Below, one piece after another: positions 26,828-36,337 of a stretch of DNA of 64,000 bases. The notes beneath the pieces were generated by a model. It saw only the letters and a list, made by a program, of their open reading frames with translations. It was not told where the DNA came from and made no database searches. The position numbers and the translations under genes were made by a program. Position 1 is the first letter of the stretch; the number at the start of each line of letters is the position of its first letter. Source of the DNA: Fibrella rubiginis (lineage in GTDB: Bacteria; Bacteroidota; Bacteroidia; Cytophagales; Spirosomataceae); the NCBI RefSeq assembly GCF_017353185.1, contig NZ_JAFMYV010000006.1, forward strand, positions 248,001 through 312,000, in the 5' to 3' direction.

Positions 26828-27559
26828 ATGAAGAAGCGCTTACCATATTCCGTTGTCTACGAAGACAATCACCTGTTGATTGTTAATAAAGATCCGGGTG
26901 TGCTGGTCCAAAGCGACCGCACGGGTGACCCGTCGCTGACGGAAATTTTGAAAGATTACATCAAAGAAAAGTACAACAAGCCCGGCGACGTTTTCCTCAA
27001 CCCTATTCACCGCCTCGACCGGCCCGTAAGTGGGTTAGTGGTGTTTGGCCGTACCTCAAAGGCAACCGAGCGCATGGCCGAGATTTTCCGTAAGCGGCTG
27101 GTACAGAAGACCTACTGGGCCGTGGTACGGAAACATCCTACCGAGAAAAAAGGGCGGCTGGTGCATTACCTGATCAAAGACGAAGCCAAAAATCAGGTAA
27201 CGACCTACGACGACGAGGTGCCTGGTTCGCAACGCGCCGAGCTGACCTACCGGCTGTTGGGGAAAATCAATGAGCACTATCTGCTCGAAGTTGAGCCCAT
27301 TACGGGCCGTCCGCATCAGATTCGGGCGCAGTTGGCCGCTATGGGTTGCCCCATCCGTGGTGATGCCAAATACGGCTACGACCGTGAGGTGCCCGACAAG
27401 AAAATTTACCTTCACGCCCGGCGGCTGTACTTCATTCACCCCGTTAAAAAGGAACCCCTCATCCTCCGCGCCGGCCTCCCACCCGATCCGTTCTGGGAAG
27501 AGTTTCTGGAGCTTGACGACGAAGAGTTCAAAGACAAAAACCTCGATTTTATTTACTAG
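26828..27559 (+). CDS. RluA-family pseudouridine synthase
   Basis: A 243-residue RNA-modifying enzyme. YEDNHLLIVNKDPGVLVQ is the standard opening. HRLDRPVSGLVVFGRT holds the catalytic Asp, and ITGRPHQIRAQLAAMG is the conserved RNA-contact motif. There is no S4 domain. The target uridine (23S rRNA or tRNA) cannot be assigned. An intrinsic terminator follows at 27568-27615. Confidence 0.92.
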   Translation: MKKRLPYSVVYEDNHLLIVNKDPGVLVQSDRTGDPSLTEILKDYIKEKYNKPGDVFLNPIHRLDRPVSGLVVFGRTSKATERMAEIFRKRLVQKTYWAVVRKHPTEKKGRLVHYLIKDEAKNQVTTYDDEVPGSQRAELTYRLLGKINEHYLLEVEPITGRPHQIRAQLAAMGCPIRGDAKYGYDREVPDKKIYLHARRLYFIHPVKKEPLILRAGLPPDPFWEEFLELDDEEFKDKNLDFIY

Positions 27560-27567
27560 GAGGAAGT

Positions 27568-27615
27568 ACACAAAGACGGGTCGCAAATCATCTGATTTAC
27601 GACCCGTTTTTGTGT
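27568..27615 (+). terminator. intrinsic terminator after the pseudouridine synthase gene
   Basis: Arms at 27568-27590 and 27593-27615 (23 bp, two mismatches) have a 2-base loop and a T-run in the descending arm. It starts nine bases after the stop codon. Confidence 0.8.
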
Positions 27616-27634
27616 AAGACAAAATCGGAAACTG

Positions 27635-27790
27635 GCGTGGATGTGTACGTGTGGCTTCGCGCTCTCAGCCCTTCGACAAGCTCAGGGTGACAGGAAACTT
27701 GAATCAAGTTCACTGAGTTAATTCAAGGTCGTTGTCACCCTGAGCTTGTCGAAGGGCTGAGAGCGCGAAGCCACACGTACACATCCACGC
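27635..27790. repeat. perfect 58 bp inverted repeat (family C)
   Basis: Arms at 27635-27692 and 27733-27790 are exactly complementary with a 40-base loop. The core CCCTTCGACAAGCTCAGGGT resembles short palindromic repeats seen in many bacterial genomes. It shares GTGGCTTCGCGC and the core with the repeat at 30067-30212. It lies between two same-strand genes. Confidence 0.92.
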
Positions 27791-27862
27791 AGACTCATAT
27801 CCCCATCCCTACTAATTCACAACTCTCCTTATTTTAGCAGGGCATGTTAACCCTACCCTGCT

Positions 27863-28657
27863 TTGAAAAACATTCGTCGTACTGTCTACCGAATTATGGA
27901 AACCTCGGCGGGGAATCGGCGGGGGGTTAGTTTGCTGTTTAACGTGGTGCTCATCACCATCATCACACTCAATGCTATCGCCATTGTGCTGCATACGGTG
28001 CCCGCCTACAACCGACAGTATGCCCGGCTTTTCTACGATTTTGAGCTCTTTTCGGTTGTATTTTTTACCATCGAATATGCCTTGCGGGCGTGGGTTTGCG
28101 TCGAAAATGACCGGTATCAACATCCATTCTGGGGAAGGGTAAAATACCTGCTGTCGGCTTCGGCGATTATTGATTTGCTGGCAATTCTACCCTTTTATGT
28201 CACCCTGTTTGCCACCGATTTGGCCATTGTGCGTATTCTGAGGCTGTTTCGCATCTTCCGGCTGTTCCGGGTGTCGCGGTATTCACATGCGTATCGGATG
28301 ATTTTGCAGGTGGTGCGCGACAAGAAAGAGGAACTAATTTTGAGCCTCACGATGGTGGGTTTCATGCTCATCATTATTTCCAGCGTTATGTATTACGTGG
28401 AGCACCCCGCCCAACCCACAGTGTTTTCGAGCATTCCGGCCACAATGTGGTGGGGCATCAACGCGATGGCTACCGTGGGCTATGGCGACATTCACCCCAT
28501 CACGCCCCTGGGCAAACTACTGGCGGGTCTATCGGCGGTGTTGGGCATTGCCCTCTTTGCACTGCCAACCGGTATTCTCGTCTCTGGTTTCACTGAACAT
28601 ATCCGTTATCAGAAAGCCCCTCGCCGCTGTCCGCATTGTGGCAAGGAACTGTCGTAA
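27863..28657 (+). CDS. voltage-gated-type ion channel
   Basis: A 264-residue six-helix inner-membrane channel of the Kv-like ion transporter family. S4 is visible as regularly spaced arginines (RILRLFRIFRLFRVSR), the pore helix precedes the potassium selectivity filter TVGYGD, and S6 follows. The C-terminal tail ends RRCPHCGKEL, a single CxxC that might bind metal or respond to redox state. The start is TTG at 27863, because the family N-terminus aligns from there; ATG at 27896 is the alternative. The stop lies in a terminator hairpin. Confidence 0.9.
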   Translation: MKNIRRTVYRIMETSAGNRRGVSLLFNVVLITIITLNAIAIVLHTVPAYNRQYARLFYDFELFSVVFFTIEYALRAWVCVENDRYQHPFWGRVKYLLSASAIIDLLAILPFYVTLFATDLAIVRILRLFRIFRLFRVSRYSHAYRMILQVVRDKKEELILSLTMVGFMLIIISSVMYYVEHPAQPTVFSSIPATMWWGINAMATVGYGDIHPITPLGKLLAGLSAVLGIALFALPTGILVSGFTEHIRYQKAPRRCPHCGKELS

Positions 28658-28706
28658 CACGGACTTCAGTCCGTATGCAAAAACGGACTGAAGTCCGTGT
28701 TACGAC
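28651..28706. terminator. perfect 24 bp hairpin after the channel gene
   Basis: Arms at 28651-28674 and 28683-28706 are exactly complementary with an 8-base loop. The left arm contains the channel stop codon. Within each arm ACGGACT/AGTCCGT is itself palindromic. Confidence 0.75.
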
Positions 28707-28826
28707 GCATTGTATTATGTGAAGACTACAATAGATAATATTCTGTCGCCGTGAAATTCAACAGAATATAATTGCCAGAAATCAGCTTTTTGCCAATTAC
28801 CATTCGGCAAAAATTAGCGTAATCCT

Positions 28827-28834
28827 TATATTTG
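28827..28834 (+). promoter_or_regulatory. -7 promoter element of the exported aminotransferase gene
   Basis: TATATTTG matches TAnnTTTG, 78 bases before the start codon at 28913. No clear -33 element at the right distance. Confidence 0.4.
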
Positions 28835-28912
28835 TTTAACAACAAGACCACGTTCTACCAGTGCCTGTGAGTTTGCTATAAACGGAATACAACCTGATAA
28901 CAACGTTACCTT

Positions 28913-30058
28913 ATGCAACTCAACCGTCGTGACTGGCTCCGGGCTGGTCTGCTTGCGGGTGTTGGCGCCGCCACTGCCCCCGCCGCCTACTGTGAACCGT
29001 GGCTCGATAAGCCACTTCGCCCGGATGACCCAACCAAAAAATCGGCTCTGAAAGCCCGTCTGCTGGCCAACGAAAACCCCTATGGCCCTTCGCCCGCCGT
29101 GCTGAAAACCATCAACGAGGCTGCGCCCGATGGCTATCTCTACGCCATGGAATACGCCAAAGCCTTCAAGGCAATGGTGGCCAAGGAAGAGGGTGTCCCC
29201 GAAGAGTGCGTGTTGCTGGGTGCCGGTTCGGGGGAGTTGCTCAACGCTACGGCCATGTATTTCGCCTACAAAACCCCCGCTGGCAACAATTTCGTTTACC
29301 CCGATCCTACGTTTGATGCCCTGCCCCGCGCGGCCATCAAGCACGGCATGATTGCCGAAAAAGTACCTCTGGTGGCGGCCGATGGCTACGATCAGAACCT
29401 CCAGAAACTCAGCGACCGGGTTACGGGCAAAACCAGCCTTGTCTACCTCTGCAATCCCAACAACCCCACGGCCATCCTGACCGATCCGGCCAAGTTGCGG
29501 CAGTTTATTTCGGCCACGGCCACCAAAACCCCCGTCTTCGTCGACGAAGCCTATATCGACTACGTGGCCGATCCGAAAGCGGCAAGCATGGTTGATCTGG
29601 TACGGCAGGGGCAGAACGTGATCATCAGCCGGACGTTTTCGAAAGTACATGGTTTTGCGGGCCTGCGCATTGGCTACCTGCTGGCCAAACCAGAGTTGAT
29701 TGCCCAGATCGCGCCCTTCTCGCCCAACGGCGGGGGCCTGAGTATGACCTCGTTACGCGCCGCGCTGGTCAGCATGCCCGACAAAGCCTTCATTGAATGG
29801 TCGCTGGGCAAAACGGCGGAGTCGAAGGCATTTCTGGACAAAACACTAAAAGCCAACGGCTACACGCCCCTGCCCTCATCGGCTAATTTTGTGATGTTCC
29901 CGATCCGGATGAAGGGCGAAGATTTCGTTGCCAAAATGATGGATCAGGGAGTGGGTATCCGCCAGTGGAAATTCGACGGGCAATACTGGTGCCGCGTCAG
30001 CCTGGGCACCATGCCCCAGATGCAAGCCTTCGCCGACGGGCTGAAAACGATTTCATAA
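28913..30058 (+). CDS. HisC-like aminotransferase with Tat signal
   Basis: A fold-type I, PLP-dependent aminotransferase resembling histidinol-phosphate aminotransferase: LLANENPYGPSP, YLCNPNNPT, FVDEAYIDYV and SRTFSKVHGFAGLRIGY (the Schiff-base Lys is in SRTFSK). The N-terminus MQLNRRDWLRAGLLAGVGAA is a twin-arginine signal, so the folded holoenzyme is likely exported. It is 381 residues and is not in a histidine operon. The substrate is probably an extracytoplasmic amino compound; this is inference. Confidence 0.9.
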   Translation: MQLNRRDWLRAGLLAGVGAATAPAAYCEPWLDKPLRPDDPTKKSALKARLLANENPYGPSPAVLKTINEAAPDGYLYAMEYAKAFKAMVAKEEGVPEECVLLGAGSGELLNATAMYFAYKTPAGNNFVYPDPTFDALPRAAIKHGMIAEKVPLVAADGYDQNLQKLSDRVTGKTSLVYLCNPNNPTAILTDPAKLRQFISATATKTPVFVDEAYIDYVADPKAASMVDLVRQGQNVIISRTFSKVHGFAGLRIGYLLAKPELIAQIAPFSPNGGGLSMTSLRAALVSMPDKAFIEWSLGKTAESKAFLDKTLKANGYTPLPSSANFVMFPIRMKGEDFVAKMMDQGVGIRQWKFDGQYWCRVSLGTMPQMQAFADGLKTIS

Positions 30059-30066
30059 AGGTTGAG

Positions 30067-30212
30067 GTTGTATCTGGCGTGGCTTCGCGCTTGTGGCCCT
30101 TCGACAGGCTCAGGGTGACAGGCAAATAAGACAGGTTCTTGAGTTGATTCAAGTTTAGTGTCACCCTGAGCCTGTCGAAGGGCCACAAGCGCGAAGCCAC
30201 GCCAGATACAAC
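30067..30212. repeat. perfect 54 bp inverted repeat (family C)
   Basis: Arms at 30067-30120 and 30159-30212 are exactly complementary with a 38-base loop. They share CTTCGCGC and the CCCTTCGACAGGCTCAGGGT core with 27635-27790. It lies between convergent genes, eight bases after the aminotransferase stop. Confidence 0.92.
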
Positions 30213-30224
30213 GTTAAACTCGTC

Positions 30225-31361
30225 TTACACCTTAATAATCACCTTCCGTTTATACATCACCCACAAGATCACGGCCCAGATGCCGACAAAGGTGAGCGCG
30301 CCAACCAGCGATGCCAGCGTAGGATCGGGTACGAACGGGACAATAAACGACTGGTAAAGGTATTCTTTCAGGCCCCAGGTGCCGCCGTCGGGTTTGGGCA
30401 GCGTGATCATGTTCATGATGCGCGGAATGAGACCCGACAGGAAAAAGACGGTGATGGCATTGACGCCAAACGCCACAAACAGGCCGCTCCAGCTTCGGTG
30501 TTGCCGCACGTCAATCAGGTAGTAGCAGATGGCTAAACCACACATGGCCAGCCCACCAGCCAGCAACACGAACGTGCTGGTCCACAAGCCTTTATTAATG
30601 GGAAAAACGCCGCTGAGTAGTGTACCCACCACGGCCAGCCAGGCCCCGGCCAGGAATAAAAACAGGGCTTTATAGCTCTGCCGCGCCACCGACCCGTAGG
30701 TGCTGTCCTGCAACCAACGGCCCGTGAGAAGGCCCAGTAACCCTGTTCCCACGGCGGGCAGGGTGCTCAGGATACCTTCCGGATCCCAGACGCGCGTAGC
30801 CCGGTATAGGTGCGGGGGCGTGAGCAACGTGTAGTCGAACCAGGCGGCAAAATTCGTTTCGGGTTCCAGGTTGGCGTAGCCAATGCCAGGTACCGGCACC
30901 AGGGTCATCAGCAGGTAATAGCCCAGCAAAATCAGGGCAGTCAGTCCCATCTGTCGGCGGGGGGTGGTGTGCAAAAACAACAGCGAACAGGCGATGTAGA
31001 CCAGCCCGATGCGTTGCAACACGCCGGGAATGCGCACGTTGGCGAAGTCGAAGCGGGGAAACAGGTTCAGGAAAAAGCCCAGGGCAAACAGCGTAAGCCC
31101 GCGGCGAATGATTTTGCCCTGAATTCCCGGTGCCGACGCTACAGGTTGCCTTCCCCACGGTTCATGACCACGTAGCGCAAAGGTGATGGACACGCCCACA
31201 ATAAAGAGGAAAAACGGAAAAATAAGGTCGGTGGGGGTCCAGCCGTTCCAGGGGGCGTGTTCCAGCGGCGCGTAAATGTGTGCCCAATCGCCGGGGTTAT
31301 TGACCAGGATCATGGCGGCGACGGTAATACCGCGAAAAGCATCGAGCGAACGAAGGCGCAT
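30225..31361 (-). CDS. HGSNAT-like membrane acyltransferase (DUF5009/DUF1624 type)
   Basis: A 378-residue polytopic inner-membrane protein with about ten hydrophobic segments. The opening MRLRSLDAFRGITVAAMILV and the motif DLIFPFFLFIVGVSI match the heparan-alpha-glucosaminide N-acetyltransferase-like family. That family moves acetyl groups from cytoplasmic acetyl-CoA to sugars outside. The substrate is unknown. TATTTTTG on the minus strand at 31416-31423 is a possible -7 element. Confidence 0.88.
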   Translation of the reverse strand: MRLRSLDAFRGITVAAMILVNNPGDWAHIYAPLEHAPWNGWTPTDLIFPFFLFIVGVSITFALRGHEPWGRQPVASAPGIQGKIIRRGLTLFALGFFLNLFPRFDFANVRIPGVLQRIGLVYIACSLLFLHTTPRRQMGLTALILLGYYLLMTLVPVPGIGYANLEPETNFAAWFDYTLLTPPHLYRATRVWDPEGILSTLPAVGTGLLGLLTGRWLQDSTYGSVARQSYKALFLFLAGAWLAVVGTLLSGVFPINKGLWTSTFVLLAGGLAMCGLAICYYLIDVRQHRSWSGLFVAFGVNAITVFFLSGLIPRIMNMITLPKPDGGTWGLKEYLYQSFIVPFVPDPTLASLVGALTFVGIWAVILWVMYKRKVIIKV

Positions 31362-31513
31362 ACGTATGGGTAAGGTTCAGGAATAGCCACTCATGGTGAC
31401 GCATTGCCAATTGTCCAAAAATACAAACCTTTCCTTCGGACTGTGTGTAGTTTTAATTGGTTTACTACAAAGTTGACCAGTGCCTTTTGCACCCGCTTAC
31501 CCCAGAAAACCAG

Positions 31514-32284
31514 ATGACACCTGTCATTGCTATCCACAACCTTCATCAGTTCTACGGTGCCACCGAAATTCTGAAAGGTATTAATCTCACCGTAGCCCCC
31601 GGCCAGGTGGTGGGCTACATCGGCCCCAACGGCGCGGGCAAATCGACCACCATCAAAACCCTTATTGGCCTCCTCCCCGACTTTCAGGGCGAGGTATCGG
31701 TGTTGGGGCTTGACCTCCGCACGCAGGCCATGGATGTGAAGCGGCGCATTGGCTACGTGCCCGAAAACGCGGTGCTCTACGACCTGCTCACCCCCACGGA
31801 ATACCTCCGCTTTGTAGGTCAGCTCTACGAACTCGACGCTACGCTGGTCGATAAAAAAGCCGCCGATCTGCTCCACCTGTTCGACCTGACGCAGCACGCC
31901 AACAACCGCATGAGCACCTTTTCGAAGGGAATGCGCCAGAAAGTGCTGCTCATTTCGGGCCTGTTGCACAACCCCGACCTGGTTTTCCTCGACGAACCGC
32001 TGTCGGGTCTCGACGCCAACACGGTGGTATTGGTCAAGCAGATTATTCGCCAACTGGCCGATTCGGGTAAGACCGTCTTCTACAGTTCACACATCATGGA
32101 CGTGGTGGAAAAGCTTTCGGACCGGATCATCATTATCAACGGCGGCCAGATCATTGCCGACGGCACCTTCGCCGAATTACAAGCCACCCGCGACACATCG
32201 CTGGAGCAGCTTTTCGGTCGGCTCACCGGCAACGACACCCAAACCGCCACCGCCGAGGCATTTATTCAGGCCCTAAATCAATGA
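31514..32284 (+). CDS. ABC exporter ATP-binding protein
   Basis: ATPase subunit of 257 residues. Walker A is GPNGAGKST, the signature is FSKGMRQKVLLISG, and Walker B is LVFLDEPLSGLDANT, with GYVPENAVLYDLLTP between. The start at 31514 (MTPVIAIHNLHQFYG) is preferred; a reading from 31457 adds 19 non-family residues. The stop overlaps the permease start as ATGA, so the two form one exporter. The transported compound is unknown. Confidence 0.93.
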   Translation: MTPVIAIHNLHQFYGATEILKGINLTVAPGQVVGYIGPNGAGKSTTIKTLIGLLPDFQGEVSVLGLDLRTQAMDVKRRIGYVPENAVLYDLLTPTEYLRFVGQLYELDATLVDKKAADLLHLFDLTQHANNRMSTFSKGMRQKVLLISGLLHNPDLVFLDEPLSGLDANTVVLVKQIIRQLADSGKTVFYSSHIMDVVEKLSDRIIIINGGQIIADGTFAELQATRDTSLEQLFGRLTGNDTQTATAEAFIQALNQ

Positions 32285-33957
32285 AAACCACTACCCTCTG
32301 GCTTATTGACCGGCTGCCATTTTTGTGGCGGGCACTGGGCGTTAACTACCCCCAGTTGCGGGCTATTTTGGGTGTAAAACTCACGCTCGACAATCGCCGT
32401 CCGGCCACGGCTTTTCAACGCTGGAACCAGAAAGAGACCGAGAGCAACTACAGCTTTTACGTCAGCTTGGGCATCTATGCGTTCATGGGCATTTTTGCCG
32501 CCGTTATGCTGGCGCTGGTACCGCCCCCCGCCATTGTGCCAGCGGGGGTGTTCTTCTTTGGCTATGTGATGGTCATTTGCGCGCTCACGCTCATCAACGA
32601 TTTCTCGTCGGTAATACTCGACACGTCTGACAACCAGATCATGCTGTTCCGACCCGTCGACGGGCGCACCACGCTGATTGCCCGCATCGTACACGTTGTC
32701 AGCTACTTGTTCACGCTCACGCTGGCTATATCCATTACTGGCATCCTGGTTATCGGCGTCCGGTTTGGTGTGGGGGCGGGGCTGCTGACGCTGCTGCTGA
32801 GCCTGCTGACGGCCATACTGATGGTGTTCATTACCAACGTGTTGTACCTGGGCCTGATGCAGTTTACGAGCGAAAGCAAACTCCGCGAACTGATCAACTA
32901 CGTACAGATCATTACGGCCATCGTTTTCTACGCCGGCTTCCAGATCATGCCCCGGCTGATTGACAAAGGCAGTTTTGCGGCACAACCATTTACCTGGACA
33001 TGGTGGCATTATCTGCTGCCGCCCTATTGGAGCGCGGGAAGCCTCGATATGGTGATCAACCATCGGATAGATGGCCCGCACCTGCTTGTTTTTGGGCTGA
33101 TTACCACCATGCCCTTTGCCGGGCTGTGGCTCATGGCGCGGGTGCTGGCCCCGGCCTTTAACCGCAAGTTGGGCGGCCTCGATGCCGAAGCCAATGCCCC
33201 GGAGCAGGCTGTCTCGGCCAAGTCAGCAATCCCTGCCTCATCGCTGGCCGACCGGTTGGGCACGTGGCTCTCCACCAGCGCACTGGAACGGGCCGCCTTC
33301 TCGTTTGTCTGGCACATCAGCGACCGCGACCGGCAGTTTAAGCTGCGGGCATACCCTCAACTGGGCTACGGACTGGCCTTTGTACTCTTCACGACCCTGA
33401 CCAGGCGAGGTATTTTCGAGTCGGGCAGCCAGGGTGCGGCAACTAACCACCTGTTGATTCTGTATATGGGCGTGCTCTTCATGATGGCCGCCATGAGCCT
33501 GACCGCCGTATCGGATCAGTTTAAAGCCGCGTGGGTATACACGTCTGCCCCCGTCACCCGCCCCGGCGACCTGCTGGCGGGGCGGTTCAAAGCCGTCGTG
33601 GTGAAGTTGATGCTGCCTTACTATACCTTACTGACGGCCTACGTTTTTTACCTAAAAGGCCCCGGCGTGGTGCTGGACGTGATTTTAGCCTTCGTCAATT
33701 CGCTGGCTCTGCTGCTTATCAGTGAGTTTTTTCAGAAGCGTTCATTGCCTTTTTCTGCTTCGCAGGATGCGCTGAAGCGGAACATGACCGCCCGCAGTTT
33801 CATTATCCTCCCCGTCTTCGGCCTGATTGGTTTTCTGCATTGGGGCCTCACCACCTACATCCCCTACGGCACCATCGTAGCGCTTCCGGTCATGGCCGGC
33901 TTTGTCTGGCTTCTCTTCCGCGCTTTCCGCCAAACCGCATGGGGAGAGATCAGTTAG
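32281..33957 (+). CDS. ABC exporter permease
   Basis: A 558-residue integral membrane protein with about 12 hydrophobic segments in two clusters, separated by a soluble stretch near residues 290-345. The start overlaps the ATPase stop by four bases. It has no recognisable substrate-binding domain and resembles large permeases of unassigned Bacteroidota ABC-2-type exporters. The pair is probably transcribed from upstream of 31514. The 3' end leads into the hairpin at 33967-34048. Confidence 0.85.
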   Translation: MKTTTLWLIDRLPFLWRALGVNYPQLRAILGVKLTLDNRRPATAFQRWNQKETESNYSFYVSLGIYAFMGIFAAVMLALVPPPAIVPAGVFFFGYVMVICALTLINDFSSVILDTSDNQIMLFRPVDGRTTLIARIVHVVSYLFTLTLAISITGILVIGVRFGVGAGLLTLLLSLLTAILMVFITNVLYLGLMQFTSESKLRELINYVQIITAIVFYAGFQIMPRLIDKGSFAAQPFTWTWWHYLLPPYWSAGSLDMVINHRIDGPHLLVFGLITTMPFAGLWLMARVLAPAFNRKLGGLDAEANAPEQAVSAKSAIPASSLADRLGTWLSTSALERAAFSFVWHISDRDRQFKLRAYPQLGYGLAFVLFTTLTRRGIFESGSQGAATNHLLILYMGVLFMMAAMSLTAVSDQFKAAWVYTSAPVTRPGDLLAGRFKAVVVKLMLPYYTLLTAYVFYLKGPGVVLDVILAFVNSLALLLISEFFQKRSLPFSASQDALKRNMTARSFIILPVFGLIGFLHWGLTTYIPYGTIVALPVMAGFVWLLFRAFRQTAWGEIS

Positions 33958-33966
33958 AGGGGAGAC

Positions 33967-34048
33967 AAGAAGTGAGAGATAAGAGCCAAGAAGCAAGAGG
34001 TTGACGCATCCATAGTTCTTGCTTCTTGGCTCTTATCTCTCACTTCTT
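33967..34048. repeat. perfect 32 bp inverted repeat, purine-rich
   Basis: Arms at 33967-33998 and 34017-34048 are exactly complementary with an 18-base loop, and one arm is almost all purine (AAGAAGTGAGAGATAAGAGC). The purine-rich AAGAAGCAAGAG text also occurs beside the nuoD repeat near 17296. It separates convergent genes. Confidence 0.88.
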
Positions 34049-34055
34049 ATTTCTG

Positions 34056-35021
34056 CTACTTCATGCTTTCCAGCACAATTTCTTCAAAACCCGGCAAGGT
34101 TTTGTAGGCGTAGGTAGCCCGCCAGGGCGTGTCTTTGTAGTCGTAGGAGACTTCGAGATAGGGCTTTTGACCTGTACCGCCCGTGTCGGCCTTGCGGGTG
34201 TTGATGCGTACGGGGATGTTTTCGTAGTACTTGAAATAATTGGGGTGAGTCAGATAGCCCAGCGGTGTAGTGTCCCAGGGCACAAAACCGTCGACGCCAA
34301 AAAGCGTCTTATTGAGCAACTGCCAAGGGCGGAGTGTCTTGCTCAGCCACTGGTCTCCTGCCGAACCCTGCGCCAGAAAATCGAGGTCCGTGCGGCCCAG
34401 AAAAGTATAGACGCTGCACTCGTAACCAGACAGTACCACCTTCACGCCCGAATCGAACAGAATGCGAAAGGCTGCAGGGTCCATCTCGAAGTTATAATCA
34501 CCGACGGTGATTTTCTCCAGGCCCGGCCGAAAGGGTAAACCCGGCGTACGTCCGGCACAGACAATGACCGATTCGATCTGTTTAGCCAGTTCGGGATGGT
34601 TTTTCAGCACCGTGGCCACGTTGGTAAGGGGGCCAATGGCCAGGATCGGCATTCGTTCTTTCCGGAGTGCCTCGGCCATAGCGCGGCTGGCGTCAGTTTC
34701 ACGTCCCGCGTCGCGGAGGGTATCAGACCCGCGGTAAACGGGAATGGTGCGACCCGTCTTGTTATAGTAACCCAGCAGCTTTTGGGTTACGTCGTGGCCA
34801 TAGTTGACGTAGGTAACGGTGCTGATCCCCACCAGCTGAACTTTGTCGCTGTGGCGCAGGGCCATCATCAGCGCAATGGCATCATCCACTTCGCGGGCAC
34901 CCTGCTTGTCGGGCATACCCACCATGATGTCGGTGTCGAGCCAGATGCGCTTGGGTGCTGGCGAAGTGGATTGGGCTACCCCCAACAGCGGAAGCAGCAC
35001 GAATAGGAGGACTTGTTTCAT
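34056..35021 (-). CDS. inosine-uridine-type nucleoside hydrolase, exported
   Basis: Cleaves the N-glycosidic bond of nucleosides. A signal peptide (about 1-17, LLFVLLPLLGVAQ) indicates a periplasmic enzyme. The calcium-binding opening is WLDTDIMVG then REVDDAIALMMAL. GPLTNVA and the C-terminal Asp in GVDGFVPWDTTPL complete the family pattern. At 321 residues it is normal. It probably supplies ribose and bases from outside nucleosides. Confidence 0.92.
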   Translation of the reverse strand: MKQVLLFVLLPLLGVAQSTSPAPKRIWLDTDIMVGMPDKQGAREVDDAIALMMALRHSDKVQLVGISTVTYVNYGHDVTQKLLGYYNKTGRTIPVYRGSDTLRDAGRETDASRAMAEALRKERMPILAIGPLTNVATVLKNHPELAKQIESVIVCAGRTPGLPFRPGLEKITVGDYNFEMDPAAFRILFDSGVKVVLSGYECSVYTFLGRTDLDFLAQGSAGDQWLSKTLRPWQLLNKTLFGVDGFVPWDTTPLGYLTHPNYFKYYENIPVRINTRKADTGGTGQKPYLEVSYDYKDTPWRATYAYKTLPGFEEIVLESMK

Positions 35022-35054
35022 TCGTTGGTAAACAGAAAAATCAGGCTATTCGGC

Positions 35055-36077
35055 TTAGTCTGCTGCCGACACTACTAGTTGGGCGGCATGGGCCAGCAGG
35101 GTTTCCTTTTCAGCGAGCGACAGGCTAAGTGGTAACTGCGCCAACCCAATCAGCCGACGCATGATTTCAACACCCGTAAACTGCCGAAGCAGGTTTTCGC
35201 TGAACCCGTCGGGCCGGTCATAAAGCTGCATAACCTGCGCCAAAACGGTCTCAGGCTGCCGGGCCATATGCAGGTGTGCCAGCATGACTCCAAGGTCAAA
35301 TTCGGGTGGACCATAGAAACAAAATTCGGGGTCGATTACGCGTGTACCTGCCTGTGTACGCAGCCAACTACCCGGATAATAATCGCCATGCAACAGTGAG
35401 TATAATCCAGCATGGTTATTGCTGGTATACTGGTCAGCAAGCCTGGCAACAATTCTTTTTAAGGCAATGTCCTGTTTGTAGGTCAAAGCCAGAGCCTGCA
35501 AACCAGGCTGAACGGTGTCCAGATCAAATCCATTGTCGACCAAAAACGGGTAGTTGAATAAATGTTCTGCGTTGAGCGTACGCATAGCCTGATTGGCAAA
35601 GGCAGGATCAGGCAGAGCAGTGCGAAACTGATTGTGTAGCAACGATATAAACCGGACTAACTCCTGCAACTCGTCGGGGCTAAGTGTGTGATCAGGATGG
35701 CCCGCGCTGCCCTGATAGAGATACGTGTAGTCACTCGACTCACCCAGGTCTTCCAACACAAGCACGGCTTCGTCACTGTCAGCACCCAACAATTCGGGCA
35801 TGGCTGCACGCAGGGTTGGGTTGCGGGCAATACGTCGGTAGAATTGCCCTTCAATAACAGCCCGTTCAACGGGCGCGGCGATGGAAGGGTATTTTTCAAC
35901 GTAGGGGCGAGCCTGTTTTACAATCAGCGAACGGGCATTGGTTCGTACACGGAGGGTAAAGTTCATATTGCCCTCACCCGGTTTGGTGAGCGAAAGCAGT
36001 ATTTCGTCAGTGCTTATCCAGCCGTTGCGGGCCAGATACACTTGAAGGTCTTGCGGCTGGTTTGCATTGAATTGCAT
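35055..36077 (-). CDS. aminoglycoside-phosphotransferase-fold kinase, MtnK-like
   Basis: A 340-residue small-molecule kinase of the APH/choline-kinase fold. The catalytic loop is LLHGDYYPGSWL and the metal-binding DPE motif is IDPEFCFYGPPEFDLGVML, both closest to 5-methylthioribose kinase. The nucleotide part has PGEGNMNFTLRV and LIVKQARPYVEKYPS. MtnK is usually longer (about 400), and no methionine-salvage gene is adjacent. The substrate is probably a sugar such as methylthioribose; no symbol is given. Confidence 0.85.
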   Translation of the reverse strand: MQFNANQPQDLQVYLARNGWISTDEILLSLTKPGEGNMNFTLRVRTNARSLIVKQARPYVEKYPSIAAPVERAVIEGQFYRRIARNPTLRAAMPELLGADSDEAVLVLEDLGESSDYTYLYQGSAGHPDHTLSPDELQELVRFISLLHNQFRTALPDPAFANQAMRTLNAEHLFNYPFLVDNGFDLDTVQPGLQALALTYKQDIALKRIVARLADQYTSNNHAGLYSLLHGDYYPGSWLRTQAGTRVIDPEFCFYGPPEFDLGVMLAHLHMARQPETVLAQVMQLYDRPDGFSENLLRQFTGVEIMRRLIGLAQLPLSLSLAEKETLLAHAAQLVVSAAD

Positions 36078-36337
36078 TCAAAAAGCATTTATATTGTGAG
36101 GTTTCGGCGTGTTACAACACCGCAACGATAACTCTTTTGATAAAGGAAGTACCAAAAAAATACGGCAAACAACGTTACCTGGATGCCTGATATACAGCCT
36201 GGCAACCAAACCAAGCCGTATACTGACCGAAGGGTGACCCCCGTTCACTAACAATATCAGCCCACAGATGGTGTACGTCTAACTAGTAGGACCATATGGT
36301 TTCGGTTTAGTCCTTACCTTTAAATGTTGGTCTACAA

